Assembly (NCBI GenBank): GCA_964579135.1
Contig: CAZOFD010000026.1
Location: forward strand, 1 to 22,811
Source of the DNA: CAG-390 sp964579135
GTDB lineage: Bacteria > Bacillota > Clostridia > Oscillospirales > CAG-272
Direction of reading: 5' to 3'
Length of the DNA stretch: 22,811 bases
The position numbers and the translations under genes were made by a program. Below, one piece after another: positions 7,025-15,500 of this stretch. How positions within the stretch are numbered: the stretch's first letter is position 1; the number at the start of each line of letters is the position of its first letter. A model generated the notes under the pieces. That model was not told where the DNA came from, did not search any database, and was given only the letters and a program-made list of their open reading frames with translations.

Positions 7025-8395
7025 ATGGCAAAAATGTGGGAGGGGCGCACTTCCGGTCAGACCGACTGCGTGGCTGACGAATTCAATTCGTCCATAGGAT
7101 TCGATAAAAGGATGTATCGCGAGGACGTCACGGGCAGTGTGGCGCACGCGGCGATGCTCGGCAAGCGCGGTATCATAAGCGAGGCGGAGGCGAACGTGCT
7201 TATCGAGGGGCTCGGCGATATTTTGGCGGATATCGAGAGCGGCGAGCTCAAGATCGATTCTTCGTGCGAGGATATACATATGTTCGTCGAGCAGGTGCTT
7301 ACGGAGCGCGTGGGCGACGTGGGAAAAAAACTCCACACCGCGCGCAGCCGCAACGACCAAGTTGCCCTCGATCTGCGTATGTATCTCCGCTCGGGGATAG
7401 TCGACGTATGCGAAAAACTGACCTTGCTCATAAGGGGCGTGACCGACAAAGCGGAGGAATACCGCGGTGCTATAATGCCGGGATATACGCATATGCAAAG
7501 GGCGCAGCCGATAACTTTCGGGCATCATCTTATGGCGTATTCTTATATGCTTTTGCGCGATCGCGAGCGTATGTGCGATGCGGCGTTGCGTATGAATCTC
7601 TCTCCGATAGGGTCGTGTGCGCTCGCGGGCACGACTTACGACGTCGATAGAGGCTTTGAGGCGGAGCGCCTCGGCTTCGACGGTGTTGTGGCAAACAGTA
7701 TCGACGGAGTTTCCGACAGAGATTTTTGCGTGGAGTTCCTTTCGGCGGCGTCGACGCTGATGATGCATCTTTCGCGTTTTTGCGAGGAACTCGTGCTTTG
7801 GTCGAGTTGGGAGTTCGGATTCGTCGAGCTTTCCGACGCTTATACCACGGGCTCGTCCATAATGCCGCAAAAGAAAAATCCGGATATGGCGGAGCTCGTT
7901 CGCGGCAAAACCGGGCGTGTCTACGGCGATCTCGTTTGTATGCTGACATTGCTCAAGGGGCTGCCGCTGGCATACAACAAGGATATGCAGGAGGATAAGG
8001 AGTGTGTTTTCGACGCGCTCGACACCGTTATGCATTGCCTTGATATTATGGTGCCGATGATATCGTCTATGCAGGCGAAAACGGACAATATGCGCGCCGC
8101 CGCGAAAAAAGGATTTATAAACGCCACGGATCTCGCCGATTGGCTTGTCGGCAAGGGCTTGCCGTTCCGTACGGCGTACAAAATATCCGGCAAAATCGTC
8201 GCAAGGTGCATAAAAGACGGGACGGTGCTCGAGGAGTTGCCGCTCGACGTGTATCGAGAGTATTCCGAAGCGTTTGACGAGGACGTGTACCGTGCCATCG
8301 ATCTCGAGGTCTGCGTTGCAAGGCGGATATCCGAGGGAGGCACTTCCGTCGCCTCGGTTGAGAAGCAGATAGCGCAAGTTCGCCAAATGCTTTGA
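7025..8395 (+). CDS. argH: Argininosuccinate lyase
   Basis: A 456-residue enzyme of the fumarase/aspartase superfamily that splits argininosuccinate into arginine and fumarate. Family motifs are HTARSRND (104-111), GYTHMQRAQP (153-162) and the signature GSSIMPQKKNP (276-286) with the catalytic serine loop. The N-terminus after ATG 7025 (MAKMWEGR) matches the usual ArgH start (M-LWGGR), so the open frame upstream is treated as spacer. No Shine-Dalgarno site lies close to the ATG. The nearest, AAAGGAAA (6989-6996), is about 30 nt away, with a 5 bp hairpin in between. It is co-transcribed with argG and ends at the strong terminator at 8480-8530. Confidence 0.97.
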   Translation: MAKMWEGRTSGQTDCVADEFNSSIGFDKRMYREDVTGSVAHAAMLGKRGIISEAEANVLIEGLGDILADIESGELKIDSSCEDIHMFVEQVLTERVGDVGKKLHTARSRNDQVALDLRMYLRSGIVDVCEKLTLLIRGVTDKAEEYRGAIMPGYTHMQRAQPITFGHHLMAYSYMLLRDRERMCDAALRMNLSPIGSCALAGTTYDVDRGFEAERLGFDGVVANSIDGVSDRDFCVEFLSAASTLMMHLSRFCEELVLWSSWEFGFVELSDAYTTGSSIMPQKKNPDMAELVRGKTGRVYGDLVCMLTLLKGLPLAYNKDMQEDKECVFDALDTVMHCLDIMVPMISSMQAKTDNMRAAAKKGFINATDLADWLVGKGLPFRTAYKISGKIVARCIKDGTVLEELPLDVYREYSEAFDEDVYRAIDLEVCVARRISEGGTSVASVEKQIAQVRQML

Positions 8396-8479
8396 TCGAT
8401 TTTGCCGTCGGTGAGTGTTCGGTCGGCAACGGTACTTGCGCACCCGCGCGATGTGCAAAACCGTAAATGAAAAATAATA

Positions 8480-8530
8480 AATTCCGCACGGCGTGCCGTT
8501 TTAGGCGCGCTGTGCGGAATTTTTCTTTTT
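8480..8530 (+). terminator. Strong intrinsic terminator after argH
   Basis: An 18 bp stem (8480-8497 with 8504-8521, two G-U wobbles, loop GTTTTA) is followed by TTTCTTTTT. The left arm is preceded by A-rich sequence, so it could also stop minus-strand transcription. Confidence 0.93.
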
Positions 8531-8627
8531 ACCGGCGTCACTTCGGCGTGCTTTGCGTTTCGTCGTTTTTTAAATTTCGAGCCGCGCCGGCTCCGCGTGG
8601 CGAATTTTGTCGTATATGCTTTGGCGG

Positions 8628-8656
8628 TTGACAAGTTATGAAATATGTTATATAAT
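8628..8656 (+). promoter_or_regulatory. Sigma-A promoter of the transketolase operon
   Basis: TTGACA (8628-8633) and TATAAT (8651-8656) are consensus with a 17 bp spacer. The start would be near 8663, giving a leader of about 65 nt with no obvious riboswitch or hairpin. The stretch 8531-8627 holds nothing else I can identify. Confidence 0.88.
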
Positions 8657-8727
8657 AATGTCGAAAAGTTTCTTCCGAAGCACTTTGTACCGAAAAAACG
8701 AAGAAAACGGAAAATGGAGAAATATCA

Positions 8728-9555
8728 ATGAATAATGAAAAACTCACGGCGCTGAAGCAGACAGCCGCGCGAGTACGTCTCGGCGCTCTGCGCGGTGTGC
8801 ACGCGGCAAAGTCGGGGCATCCGGGCGGTTCGCTGTCTGTTGCCGATATACTGACGTATCTCTATTTCGAGGAGATGCGGGTCGATCCGACTCGCCCGAA
8901 GTGGGAGGATCGAGACAGGCTCGTCCTTTCCAAAGGGCACACGGCTCCCGCGCTTTATGCCGTCCTTGCCGAGAAAGGCTTTTTTCCCTCGGACGAGCTT
9001 GACGGATTGCGCAATATAGATTCTTTTTTGCAGGGTCACCCCGATATGAAGGGCACGCCCGGCATCGATATGTCTACGGGCTCCCTCGGTATGGGCGTTT
9101 CCGCGGCGTGCGGAATGGCGCTTGCCGCCAAGATCGACGGCAAGGATTATCGCACGTATGCCGTTATAGGCGACGGCGAGTCGGAAGAGGGGCAAGTATG
9201 GGAGGCGGCTATGTTTGCCGCACATTACTCGCTTGACAACCTTTGCTTTATAATCGACCTCAACGGTTTGCAGATCGACGGCAAGATAACGGACGTTATG
9301 AACCCCACGCCGCACGACAAAAAGTTCGAGGGCTTCGGATTTAACGTTATCACGGCGGACGGACACGATTTCGAGTCGCTCGAGGCTGCTTTTGCCGCCG
9401 CACGCGCGGCAAAGGGCAGACCGTCCGTTATAATCGCGAAGACCGTTAAGGGCAAGGGCGTTTCGTTTATGGAAAACGAGGCCTCGTGGCACGGAACGGC
9501 GCCGAATGACGAGCAATATGCCGCCGCGGTAGCCGAAATTCAAGCGGCACTTTGA
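8728..9555 (+). CDS. Transketolase, N-terminal subunit
   Basis: A 275-residue thiamine diphosphate-binding half of a split transketolase, an arrangement common in Clostridia and archaea. It carries the GHPGGSLS segment (residues 30-37), KGHTAP (69-74) and the ThDP/metal motif GDGE (148-151), with the paired Asn in DLNG near 179. ATG 8728 has TGGAGAAA about 9 nt upstream. The gene ends 17 nt before the C-terminal subunit. Together they would transfer two-carbon units between pentose-phosphate sugars. The 1-deoxyxylulose-5-phosphate synthase family is excluded by the split form and by the motif pattern. Confidence 0.95.
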   Translation: MNNEKLTALKQTAARVRLGALRGVHAAKSGHPGGSLSVADILTYLYFEEMRVDPTRPKWEDRDRLVLSKGHTAPALYAVLAEKGFFPSDELDGLRNIDSFLQGHPDMKGTPGIDMSTGSLGMGVSAACGMALAAKIDGKDYRTYAVIGDGESEEGQVWEAAMFAAHYSLDNLCFIIDLNGLQIDGKITDVMNPTPHDKKFEGFGFNVITADGHDFESLEAAFAAARAAKGRPSVIIAKTVKGKGVSFMENEASWHGTAPNDEQYAAAVAEIQAAL

Positions 9556-9572
9556 GAAAGGCGGAGATGAAA

Positions 9573-10520
9573 ATGGCAGAAAAGATAGCGACAAGGGAAG
9601 CGTACGGAAACGCGCTTGCCGAATTCGGAGATAAGTACGATTTCGTCGTTCTCGACGCGGATCTCGCCGCAGCGACAAAGACCGGCACTTTTAAAAAGAA
9701 ATTCCCCGAAAGATTTTTCGATTGCGGTATTGCCGAGGGCAATATGATAACGGTGGCGGCGGGTCTTGCGACCACCGGCAAGACGGTTTTTGCCTCGAGT
9801 TTCGCGATGTTTGCGGCAGGCAGAGCTTTCGAGCAGATCCGCAACTCGGTGGCGTATCCGCACCTGAACGTTAAGATAGGCGCAACTCACGCCGGCATTA
9901 CCGTCGGCGAGGACGGCGCAACTCACCAGTGCCTTGAGGATATAGGTCTTATGCGTACCATCCCGGGAATGGCGATAGTCAATCCCGCGGACGCGGTGGA
10001 GGCTCGTGCCGCAGTCGAGTGGGCGATCAATTATAACGGTCCCGTTTACCTGAGATTCGGCAGGCTTGCGGTGCCCGTGATATTCGACCGCGAGACCTAC
10101 AAGTTCGAATTCGGTAAAAACAAAACTTTGCGCGAGGGCAGCGACGTTACCGTTATGGCAACGGGAACGACCGTAGCTATGGCGCTTGAGGCGGCGGATA
10201 TCCTTGCCGCGGAGGGCATCTCCGTTCGCGTTACCGACGTTCACACGATAAAACCGCTCGACACGGAAGACGTTGCTTACGTCGCAAAGACCACGGGAGC
10301 GATCGTTACCGCGGAGGAGCACAATATCATCGGCGGTCTCGGTTCCGCAGTGGCGGAAGCGGTTGCCGAAACTTGCCCCGTGCCCGTTATAAGGGTCGGT
10401 ATCAAGGATTCGTTCGGAAGATCCGGCACAGTCCCCGCACTGCTTGAGAGATACGGGCTTACCGCGTCTGCCGTCGCACAGGCGGCTCGAGCTGCCGTTG
10501 CGGCGAAAAACAAGGCTTGA
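9573..10520 (+). CDS. Transketolase, C-terminal subunit
   Basis: A 315-residue pyrimidine-binding plus C-terminal domain of the split transketolase. It contains the CGIAEGNM segment near residues 48-55 with the catalytic Glu that activates ThDP, followed by the FAMFAAGRAFEQIRN helix. The C-terminal domain begins at about residue 185. Start 9573 is chosen because GGAG (9563-9566) is 6 nt upstream; ATG 9567 abuts it and the frame's first codon lies inside the preceding gene. It pairs with the subunit encoded immediately upstream, and the deacetylase gene begins 12 nt after its stop. Confidence 0.95.
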   Translation: MAEKIATREAYGNALAEFGDKYDFVVLDADLAAATKTGTFKKKFPERFFDCGIAEGNMITVAAGLATTGKTVFASSFAMFAAGRAFEQIRNSVAYPHLNVKIGATHAGITVGEDGATHQCLEDIGLMRTIPGMAIVNPADAVEARAAVEWAINYNGPVYLRFGRLAVPVIFDRETYKFEFGKNKTLREGSDVTVMATGTTVAMALEAADILAAEGISVRVTDVHTIKPLDTEDVAYVAKTTGAIVTAEEHNIIGGLGSAVAEAVAETCPVPVIRVGIKDSFGRSGTVPALLERYGLTASAVAQAARAAVAAKNKA

Positions 10521-10532
10521 GGTGCGATAAAA

Positions 10533-11378
10533 ATGAATATTTTTATGCGTTTTCCCGAGGGACGTGCCAAAGCGTTAACGCTCAGTTACGACGACGGTGT
10601 GGAGCAGGATAAGCAACTTATGTCGGTGCTCGACGCCTACGGGATAAAGTGCACCTTTAACCTAAACGGTAAGTATTTTGAAAAAGATATAAGAACGTAC
10701 GAGCCGGATCGTCTCCACCGCCCGATGGGGAAGATAGACGCCGTCGAGCTTTATCGTTCCGCGTTCGAACGCGGTCACGAGGTTGCCGTTCATTCTTATT
10801 CTCATCCTTTTCTCGACCAATTGCCATTGCCGCTTGCGGTATACGACGTTGTTCGCGACAGGGCGCGGCTCGAAGAGCTCTTCGGCGGCGTTATAAGGGG
10901 CGCGGCATACCCCTACGGTACGTATAACGACGGCGCGGTAGAGGCAATGCGTTCCGTCGGGATAAAATATGCGAGAACGATCGCCGCTACGGGCAAGTTC
11001 GACTTGCCCTCGGATTGGCTGAGGCTTTGCCCCACGTGTCATCACGGCAGCCCCGAGCTCTTCGATCTGGCGGACGCGTTTTTGGCTGAAAAAGTCGAAA
11101 GAGCACCGAAGATGTTCTACCTTTGGGGGCACTCTTTCGAGTTTGAGAAAAACGGAAACTGGGACGTTATCGAGAATTTTTGCCGTAAGACGGGCGGCAG
11201 AGACGACGTGTGGTATGCCTCGAACGTCGCGATATACGATTACGTCAAGGCGTACGAAAGGCTTGAGTTTTCGCTTGACGGCGGCACGGTATATAACCCG
11301 AGCGCCGCAAAGGTCTGGTTTGAGATCGCGGGCGAGGTTAAAAGCGTCGACGCAGGTCAAACGGCAAAACTTAACTGA
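10533..11378 (+). CDS. Polysaccharide deacetylase (CE4/NodB-like) family protein
   Basis: A 281-residue protein. CE4 motif 1 is LSYDDG (17-22, catalytic base and metal Asp at D20/D21), motif 2 is HEVAVHSYSHP (82-92, metal ligands H87 and H91), and motif 3 is RGAAYPYG (122-129). No signal peptide is visible: it starts MNIFMRFPEG, so it is probably cytoplasmic and may act on a small or intracellular substrate rather than peptidoglycan. A beta-rich tail follows about residue 245. GAGGTG at 10519-10524 is about 8 nt before the ATG. It is the third gene of the transketolase operon and ends at a terminator. The family includes amidases and enzymes of unknown substrate, so deacetylase activity is inferred. 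Confidence 0.85.
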   Translation: MNIFMRFPEGRAKALTLSYDDGVEQDKQLMSVLDAYGIKCTFNLNGKYFEKDIRTYEPDRLHRPMGKIDAVELYRSAFERGHEVAVHSYSHPFLDQLPLPLAVYDVVRDRARLEELFGGVIRGAAYPYGTYNDGAVEAMRSVGIKYARTIAATGKFDLPSDWLRLCPTCHHGSPELFDLADAFLAEKVERAPKMFYLWGHSFEFEKNGNWDVIENFCRKTGGRDDVWYASNVAIYDYVKAYERLEFSLDGGTVYNPSAAKVWFEIAGEVKSVDAGQTAKLN

Positions 11379-11386
11379 AATAATAA

Positions 11387-11426
11387 ACGCTCCGTGCGGC
11401 ATTGCCGCGCGGAGCGTGCTTTTTTA
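11387..11426 (+). terminator. Intrinsic terminator between convergent deacetylase and GDPD genes
   Basis: A 14 bp stem (11387-11400 with 11404-11417, one T-G wobble, loop ATT) is followed by GCTTTTTT on the plus strand. On the minus strand the stem is followed by TTATTATTT, so it probably serves both genes. The GDPD stop codon lies inside the T tract. Confidence 0.9.
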
Positions 11427-12263
11427 TCGTCTGTAATAAAGCCCGTTGGTTTTGAGGTAAGAGATAAGAGTCGCGGGCCAGTCCGTTTGGATAAGGTCAA
11501 AGCCGCGTCGCGCCGCCCACCCCCAGCTTCCGTCGGGGTCGCCGCACATCGCCGCGTCGTCCGAGTGCCCTGCCGCGATTTGTCGGCGGCAATCGTAAAT
11601 TATCGTGTTCAGCCAAACCAGTTTGCCGTCGCTGTGCATTTTTGCGATAAATTCTTCGCTGCCGACCTCGTCGTTGTCGTCCTCAAACAGCACTTCGACC
11701 CCGACGTAGTTTATATTTCGCCGCATAAGATCTTCGTGCAAGGGGTGAGTGTTCTTGGCGAGCGGCATAAATTGAAGCTCGGGCGCAACCTCCTCGAGAA
11801 CGCGAAAAACGTTTTCGTTCGGGAGGGATTTTACCAATATCTGCTCGCTCATGCCGTGCTTTTTTATCGCGTTGTGGATCTCGCGCGGATGATCCCAAAA
11901 TTTATCGACGTTGACGTAGCACCTGCCCTTAAATCGGCGCAAAAACTCGTCGAAGGTGTATACGGGGAATTGCGTCGGTACGCGGTCGTAATTGAGGTAT
12001 CTGAGATGCGATATCTCCTCGTCGGTCAAAAGCGAGAGGCTTTTGGTGTCACGCGGGAGGTGCGAGCTCTCCATCCCGGGGTGGAATACGTACAGAGTGC
12101 CGTTTGCGCTCATGGCAACGTCCGTTTCTATCATATCCGCGCCCTGCGACAGCGCGATCTCATACGCGGGGAGCGTGTTGCAGGGGATATTGCCGCCGGC
12201 AACTCCGCGGTGAGCGACTATCATTATATGGTCTTGCGTCGTTTTTTGAAAATCGAAGTCCAT
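11424..12263 (-). CDS. Glycerophosphodiester phosphodiesterase family protein
   Basis: A 279-residue TIM-barrel phosphodiesterase without signal peptide. It would hydrolyse glycerophosphodiesters to sn-glycerol 3-phosphate and an alcohol. Conserved residues visible are H18 of the HRG motif (18-20), N29-T30, the ETD pair E46/D48, and H61 as the second catalytic histidine. There are departures from the common pattern: PCNT replaces PENT (C28), HP replaces HD after the second histidine, and D120 (VNVDK) stands where the third metal-binding Glu is expected. Start 12263 has AAAGGA about 8 nt upstream. The longer open frame to 12419 would overlap both divergent promoters and is rejected. It is transcribed alone from 12352-12380. 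Confidence 0.88.
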   Translation of the reverse strand: MDFDFQKTTQDHIMIVAHRGVAGGNIPCNTLPAYEIALSQGADMIETDVAMSANGTLYVFHPGMESSHLPRDTKSLSLLTDEEISHLRYLNYDRVPTQFPVYTFDEFLRRFKGRCYVNVDKFWDHPREIHNAIKKHGMSEQILVKSLPNENVFRVLEEVAPELQFMPLAKNTHPLHEDLMRRNINYVGVEVLFEDDNDEVGSEEFIAKMHSDGKLVWLNTIIYDCRRQIAAGHSDDAAMCGDPDGSWGWAARRGFDLIQTDWPATLISYLKTNGLYYRR

Positions 12264-12351
12264 TTTTCGTTCCTTTCGTGCTCCGCCGGCAGTGCGTCGA
12301 CGAACACAGCTTTTGTCGCAACCTGCCGTGGGGCGGGTTGCCGCATCTGTA

Positions 12352-12380
12352 ATTTTACCATAAATATACGGAGAATTCAA
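12352..12380 (-). promoter_or_regulatory. Sigma-A promoter of the GDPD gene
   Basis: On the minus strand the boxes are TTGAAT (12375-12380) and TAAAAT (12352-12357) with a 17 bp spacer. The predicted start near 12345 leaves a leader of about 80 nt. Its -35 box is only 18 bp from that of the divergent pepF promoter. Confidence 0.7.
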
Positions 12381-12398
12381 TATCGGACAATTTATTTC

Positions 12399-12427
12399 TT
12401 GACTTATCTTCGCAAACATTATATAAT
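12399..12427 (+). promoter_or_regulatory. Sigma-A promoter of pepF
   Basis: TTGACT (12399-12404) and TATAAT (12422-12427) with a 17 bp spacer. The predicted start is near 12434, about 43 nt before the chosen ATG. Confidence 0.82.
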
Positions 12428-12476
12428 CACATTATATATATTGAAAAACGGCTCGTCGGGAGTCGGGGAGGCAATG

Positions 12477-14279
12477 ATGGAAAGAACGGATATCGAAGCA
12501 AAATATAAATGGGATCTTTCGGTGATATATGCCGACGAGGACGCTTTTGCAGCCGATTACAAAGCGGCTGAGGATATGATAGAGGCGTTTGCAAAGCACG
12601 AGGGAACTATGTGCCGCAGCGGCGAGGCGCTTTACGCCGCTTTGCGCGATATGGCGGATATGGAATATAAGGTGGAAAAGCTCTTGGAGTACGCATATCT
12701 CGGATTTGCCGTTGACAGCACGAAAAGCGCAAGCCAAGCGCTTTGGGCAAAGGGGCGCGCTCTGCTGGCGAAGGCGGTTGCCGCAACTTGGTTCGTTTCG
12801 CCGTATATTTTAAAGCTCGACGAAGAAACGATAAACTCGTTTTTCCGCGAATGCCCGAGCCTTGAGACCTTCCGTCGTCGCGTTTACACGATAGTGCGCC
12901 AAAAGCCGTATACGTTGTCCGACGACGGCGAGCAGCTTATCTCCAAGCTCGACGAAAATTTCGGCACTCACGAAGAGGTTCGCAGTATATTCGAAAACTC
13001 GGATCTGCGCTTCGGCAAGATCCGCGGCGAAGACGGAAAACCCGTCGAGTTAACGGACGCGACCTACGTAACGTTCCTTATGAGCGGCGAGCGTCGTGTT
13101 CGCCGTGCGGCGTTCTGCGAGCTGTACCGTACGTACGGTCAATTCGCCAATACTTTGGCAACGCTTTTCAACGCTATGGTGCGCGAAAATTGCAACCTTG
13201 CGCGTGTCCGCGGGTTCCGTGATTCGTTGACGTCTTCTACGTTTGCCGACGAGGTTACTCCCGAGATATACGAAAATCTGATAGCTTCCGTAAACAGAGG
13301 ATTGCCTGCGATATACGATTATTGGAAGCTCAAAGCTCGAGTACTCGGTATGAAGCGTTTGCATATGTACGACGTATATACCCCGCTTGTCGGCAAGTTC
13401 GACCGCAAATATACCTACGAGGAGGCAGTCGACGAAGTGCTTGCCACCACCGAGGTGTACGGTAGCGAATATTCGGGTGCCCTCCGTGCGGGACTTACCG
13501 AAAAGGGCTGGGTCGACGTTTATCCCTCGCGCGGCAAACGCGGAGGCGCTTTCAGCGGCGGAGGTCCCGCTACCGAGCCCTATATTTTGCTCAACTTTAA
13601 CGGCAAGTACGACGACGTCTCCACTCTTGCGCACGAAGCGGGTCACTCTATGCATTCGTGGTATTCGAGAAAGTATAACGAGCCGCACGATTCGAATTAT
13701 ACGATCTTCGTCGCAGAGGTAGCGTCGACGGTCAACGAGCTTTTGCTCGCACACCGCAAGCTGCGCGAATGTACCGATAACGAGGAAAAACTGTATATTC
13801 TGAACCAGTTGCTCGAGACCTATAAGGGTACCCTCTTCCGCCAGACGATGTTCGCGGAGTTCGAGAGGGATATCCACGCCGCAAGCGAAGCGGGCACGCC
13901 CCTTACCGCCGAATCGATATCCGCTTGCTATTATGAGCTTGTCAAAAAATATTTCGGTCCCGCAGTTGTTTGCGACAAGCAGATCGAGCTTGAATGGGCG
14001 AGGATCCCGCATTTTTACAGTTGTTTTTACGTTTACAAGTATGCGACTTGTATCTCGGCGGCAACGGCTATCGTTAAGCGCATAGAGACCGAGGGCGAGG
14101 CGTACGTCGGCAAATATATCGAGTTCCTTAAGTGCGGCGGGTCGAAGTCGCCGCTCGACAGTCTTGCCGTAGCGGGGATAGATATGCGCGATCCCGCGGT
14201 AATAGACGCGGCGATCGACGAATTCTCTTCGCTCGTTTCCGAGTTCGCGAATATTTATTCCGAAACGTCGGGCAAGTAA
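12477..14279 (+). CDS. pepF: M3 family oligoendopeptidase F
   Basis: A 600-residue zinc oligopeptidase of usual PepF length. The gluzincin motif HEAGH is at residues 386-390, with the third zinc ligand E414 in FVAEVAST. An N-terminal helical half includes the segment KYKWDLS (9-15), typical of the start of this family, and SYTF-like contacts are replaced by TYVTFLMSG. Start 12477 is preferred: GGGGAGG (12465-12471) lies 5 nt upstream, against only 2 nt for ATG 12474. The reading frame stays open for about 1 kb upstream, but that part is antisense to the GDPD gene and not real. It degrades intracellular oligopeptides of roughly 7-17 residues in known relatives. Confidence 0.96.
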   Translation: MERTDIEAKYKWDLSVIYADEDAFAADYKAAEDMIEAFAKHEGTMCRSGEALYAALRDMADMEYKVEKLLEYAYLGFAVDSTKSASQALWAKGRALLAKAVAATWFVSPYILKLDEETINSFFRECPSLETFRRRVYTIVRQKPYTLSDDGEQLISKLDENFGTHEEVRSIFENSDLRFGKIRGEDGKPVELTDATYVTFLMSGERRVRRAAFCELYRTYGQFANTLATLFNAMVRENCNLARVRGFRDSLTSSTFADEVTPEIYENLIASVNRGLPAIYDYWKLKARVLGMKRLHMYDVYTPLVGKFDRKYTYEEAVDEVLATTEVYGSEYSGALRAGLTEKGWVDVYPSRGKRGGAFSGGGPATEPYILLNFNGKYDDVSTLAHEAGHSMHSWYSRKYNEPHDSNYTIFVAEVASTVNELLLAHRKLRECTDNEEKLYILNQLLETYKGTLFRQTMFAEFERDIHAASEAGTPLTAESISACYYELVKKYFGPAVVCDKQIELEWARIPHFYSCFYVYKYATCISAATAIVKRIETEGEAYVGKYIEFLKCGGSKSPLDSLAVAGIDMRDPAVIDAAIDEFSSLVSEFANIYSETSGK

Positions 14280-14356
14280 GTTCTTGCGCATCTCGCCGCC
14301 CCTTGTTCGGCGGTCGGCGCGGCGGATAATATTGCCGTAAAGGATAATAATATCGG

Positions 14357-14386
14357 TGCGAGCGCGCGTTTGACGGCGCGCTCGCA
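14357..14386. terminator. GC-rich 11 bp hairpin after pepF, possible weak or factor-dependent terminator
   Basis: TGCGAGCGCGC (14357-14367) pairs perfectly with 14376-14386 around an 8 nt loop. The following sequence is GTGCTTTGCC, so the T tract is poor. It lies 78 nt after the pepF stop in a 185 nt spacer where I see no clear promoter for the next gene. Partial read-through into yitT is plausible. Confidence 0.4.
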
Positions 14387-14464
14387 GTGCTTTGCCGTGG
14401 CGGCGAAAGCACGAAAAGCGAACGTGTCGCCGTGTGACGTTCGTTTGCTCGGGAAGGTTTGCTT

Positions 14465-15421
14465 ATGGATAATAAAAAGGTCGCAGAGCGGTGCGACGAT
14501 AACAAAAGAAAAAGAAGATTTTTGGTCGATCTTTCGTATATAGTTGCGGGGTCGTTCTTTTTGGCGCTCAGCGTTAACGTGTTTTTGTCGCCTAACAAGC
14601 TCTCGGGCGGCGGCGTTACCGCGGTAGGCACGGTGCTGTTTCACGTTTTTTCTTTCCCCATAGCCGCGACGAATTTGGCTGTTAACGCAGTGCTTTTCGC
14701 TTTCGGATACAGGTATCTCGGCAAATACGCCGTGGTTAAGACGGCGCTCGGGATTGTTTTTTTGTCGTTTTTTCTTCAGCTGACGTCGTATTTCCCGACG
14801 TATTGCGGGGATATGCTTGCGGCAAGCGTTGTCGGCGGCTTGCTTATGGGGCTCGGGATAGGTCTTGCCGTGCGCCCTGGGGCGTCGACGGGAGGTACGG
14901 ATTTTGCCGCGCTGATACTGCGCCGCTTTGTCCCGCATTTGCCGATAGCCACGCTGATAATTATTATGGACTGCGCGATCGTTATCGTTTCGGGCGTGGT
15001 TTTTCGCAGTTTTACCGTAACGGTCTATTCTATGATCACGCTTTTTATCTCGTCCAAGATGACGGACGCGACGGTTTCTTTCGGCGACAGTGCGAAATCC
15101 GTTTATATTTTTTCCGACAGCGCAGAGCGGATTGCAGACCTCGTTATGGATACTTTCGATCGCGGAGCCACGGGCGTGCCTTGCCGCGGGATGTATTCCC
15201 GCCGCGACAGGATGATGCTTTTTTGCGTTATCAGCCCAAAACAACTGCCGCGCCTTATGCGGCTTGTGCGCGAGATAGATAAAAAGGCTTTTATCGTTGT
15301 AAACAATGCGACCGAGGTGCTCGGCGAGGGCTTTAAACTCGAAACGCCTTACGACGATATTGATATATCGCCGAACGCCCCCGTCGGCACGGAGACGACG
15401 AAAAACGAAAACGAAACGTAA
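14465..15421 (+). CDS. YitT family membrane protein
   Basis: A 318-residue protein. A basic cytoplasmic N-terminus (about residues 1-22) precedes five or six hydrophobic segments at roughly 24-45, 57-78, 83-104, 112-134 and 155-180. A soluble C-terminal domain (about 200-290) matches the DUF2179 domain seen after the YitT membrane domain. Typical YitT signatures are SPNKLSGGGVTAV near 43-55 and RPGASTGGTD near 137-146, whose glycine-rich loops are conserved. The family is widespread in Bacillota and its transport role is not settled. ATG 14465 is chosen because GGGAAGG (14451-14457) is 7 nt upstream; the earlier TTG is too close. The C-terminal tail is acidic and Asn/Thr-rich. Confidence 0.92.
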   Translation: MDNKKVAERCDDNKRKRRFLVDLSYIVAGSFFLALSVNVFLSPNKLSGGGVTAVGTVLFHVFSFPIAATNLAVNAVLFAFGYRYLGKYAVVKTALGIVFLSFFLQLTSYFPTYCGDMLAASVVGGLLMGLGIGLAVRPGASTGGTDFAALILRRFVPHLPIATLIIIMDCAIVIVSGVVFRSFTVTVYSMITLFISSKMTDATVSFGDSAKSVYIFSDSAERIADLVMDTFDRGATGVPCRGMYSRRDRMMLFCVISPKQLPRLMRLVREIDKKAFIVVNNATEVLGEGFKLETPYDDIDISPNAPVGTETTKNENET

Positions 15422-15439
15422 AAGCGGCACTTTGGCTAT

Positions 15440-15464
15440 CGTCGCGTTTTGGCAAACGGCGACG
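15440..15464. other. Bulged hairpin in the yitT to alpha-galactosidase spacer
   Basis: CGTCGCGTTT (15440-15449) pairs with 15454-15464 around a TGGC loop, with one bulged G. No T tract follows, so read-through to the next gene is expected. The 79 nt spacer shows no clear promoter. Confidence 0.4.
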
Positions 15465-15500
15465 ACGGCAAATAAAAAAGGCGAAAGGTAGGAAACGGAA

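Noticed and set aside
11394..12476. A 360-residue N-terminal extension of pepF
   Set aside because: It is antisense to the GDPD gene and spans both divergent promoters. A strong GGGGAGG site marks the start at 12477.
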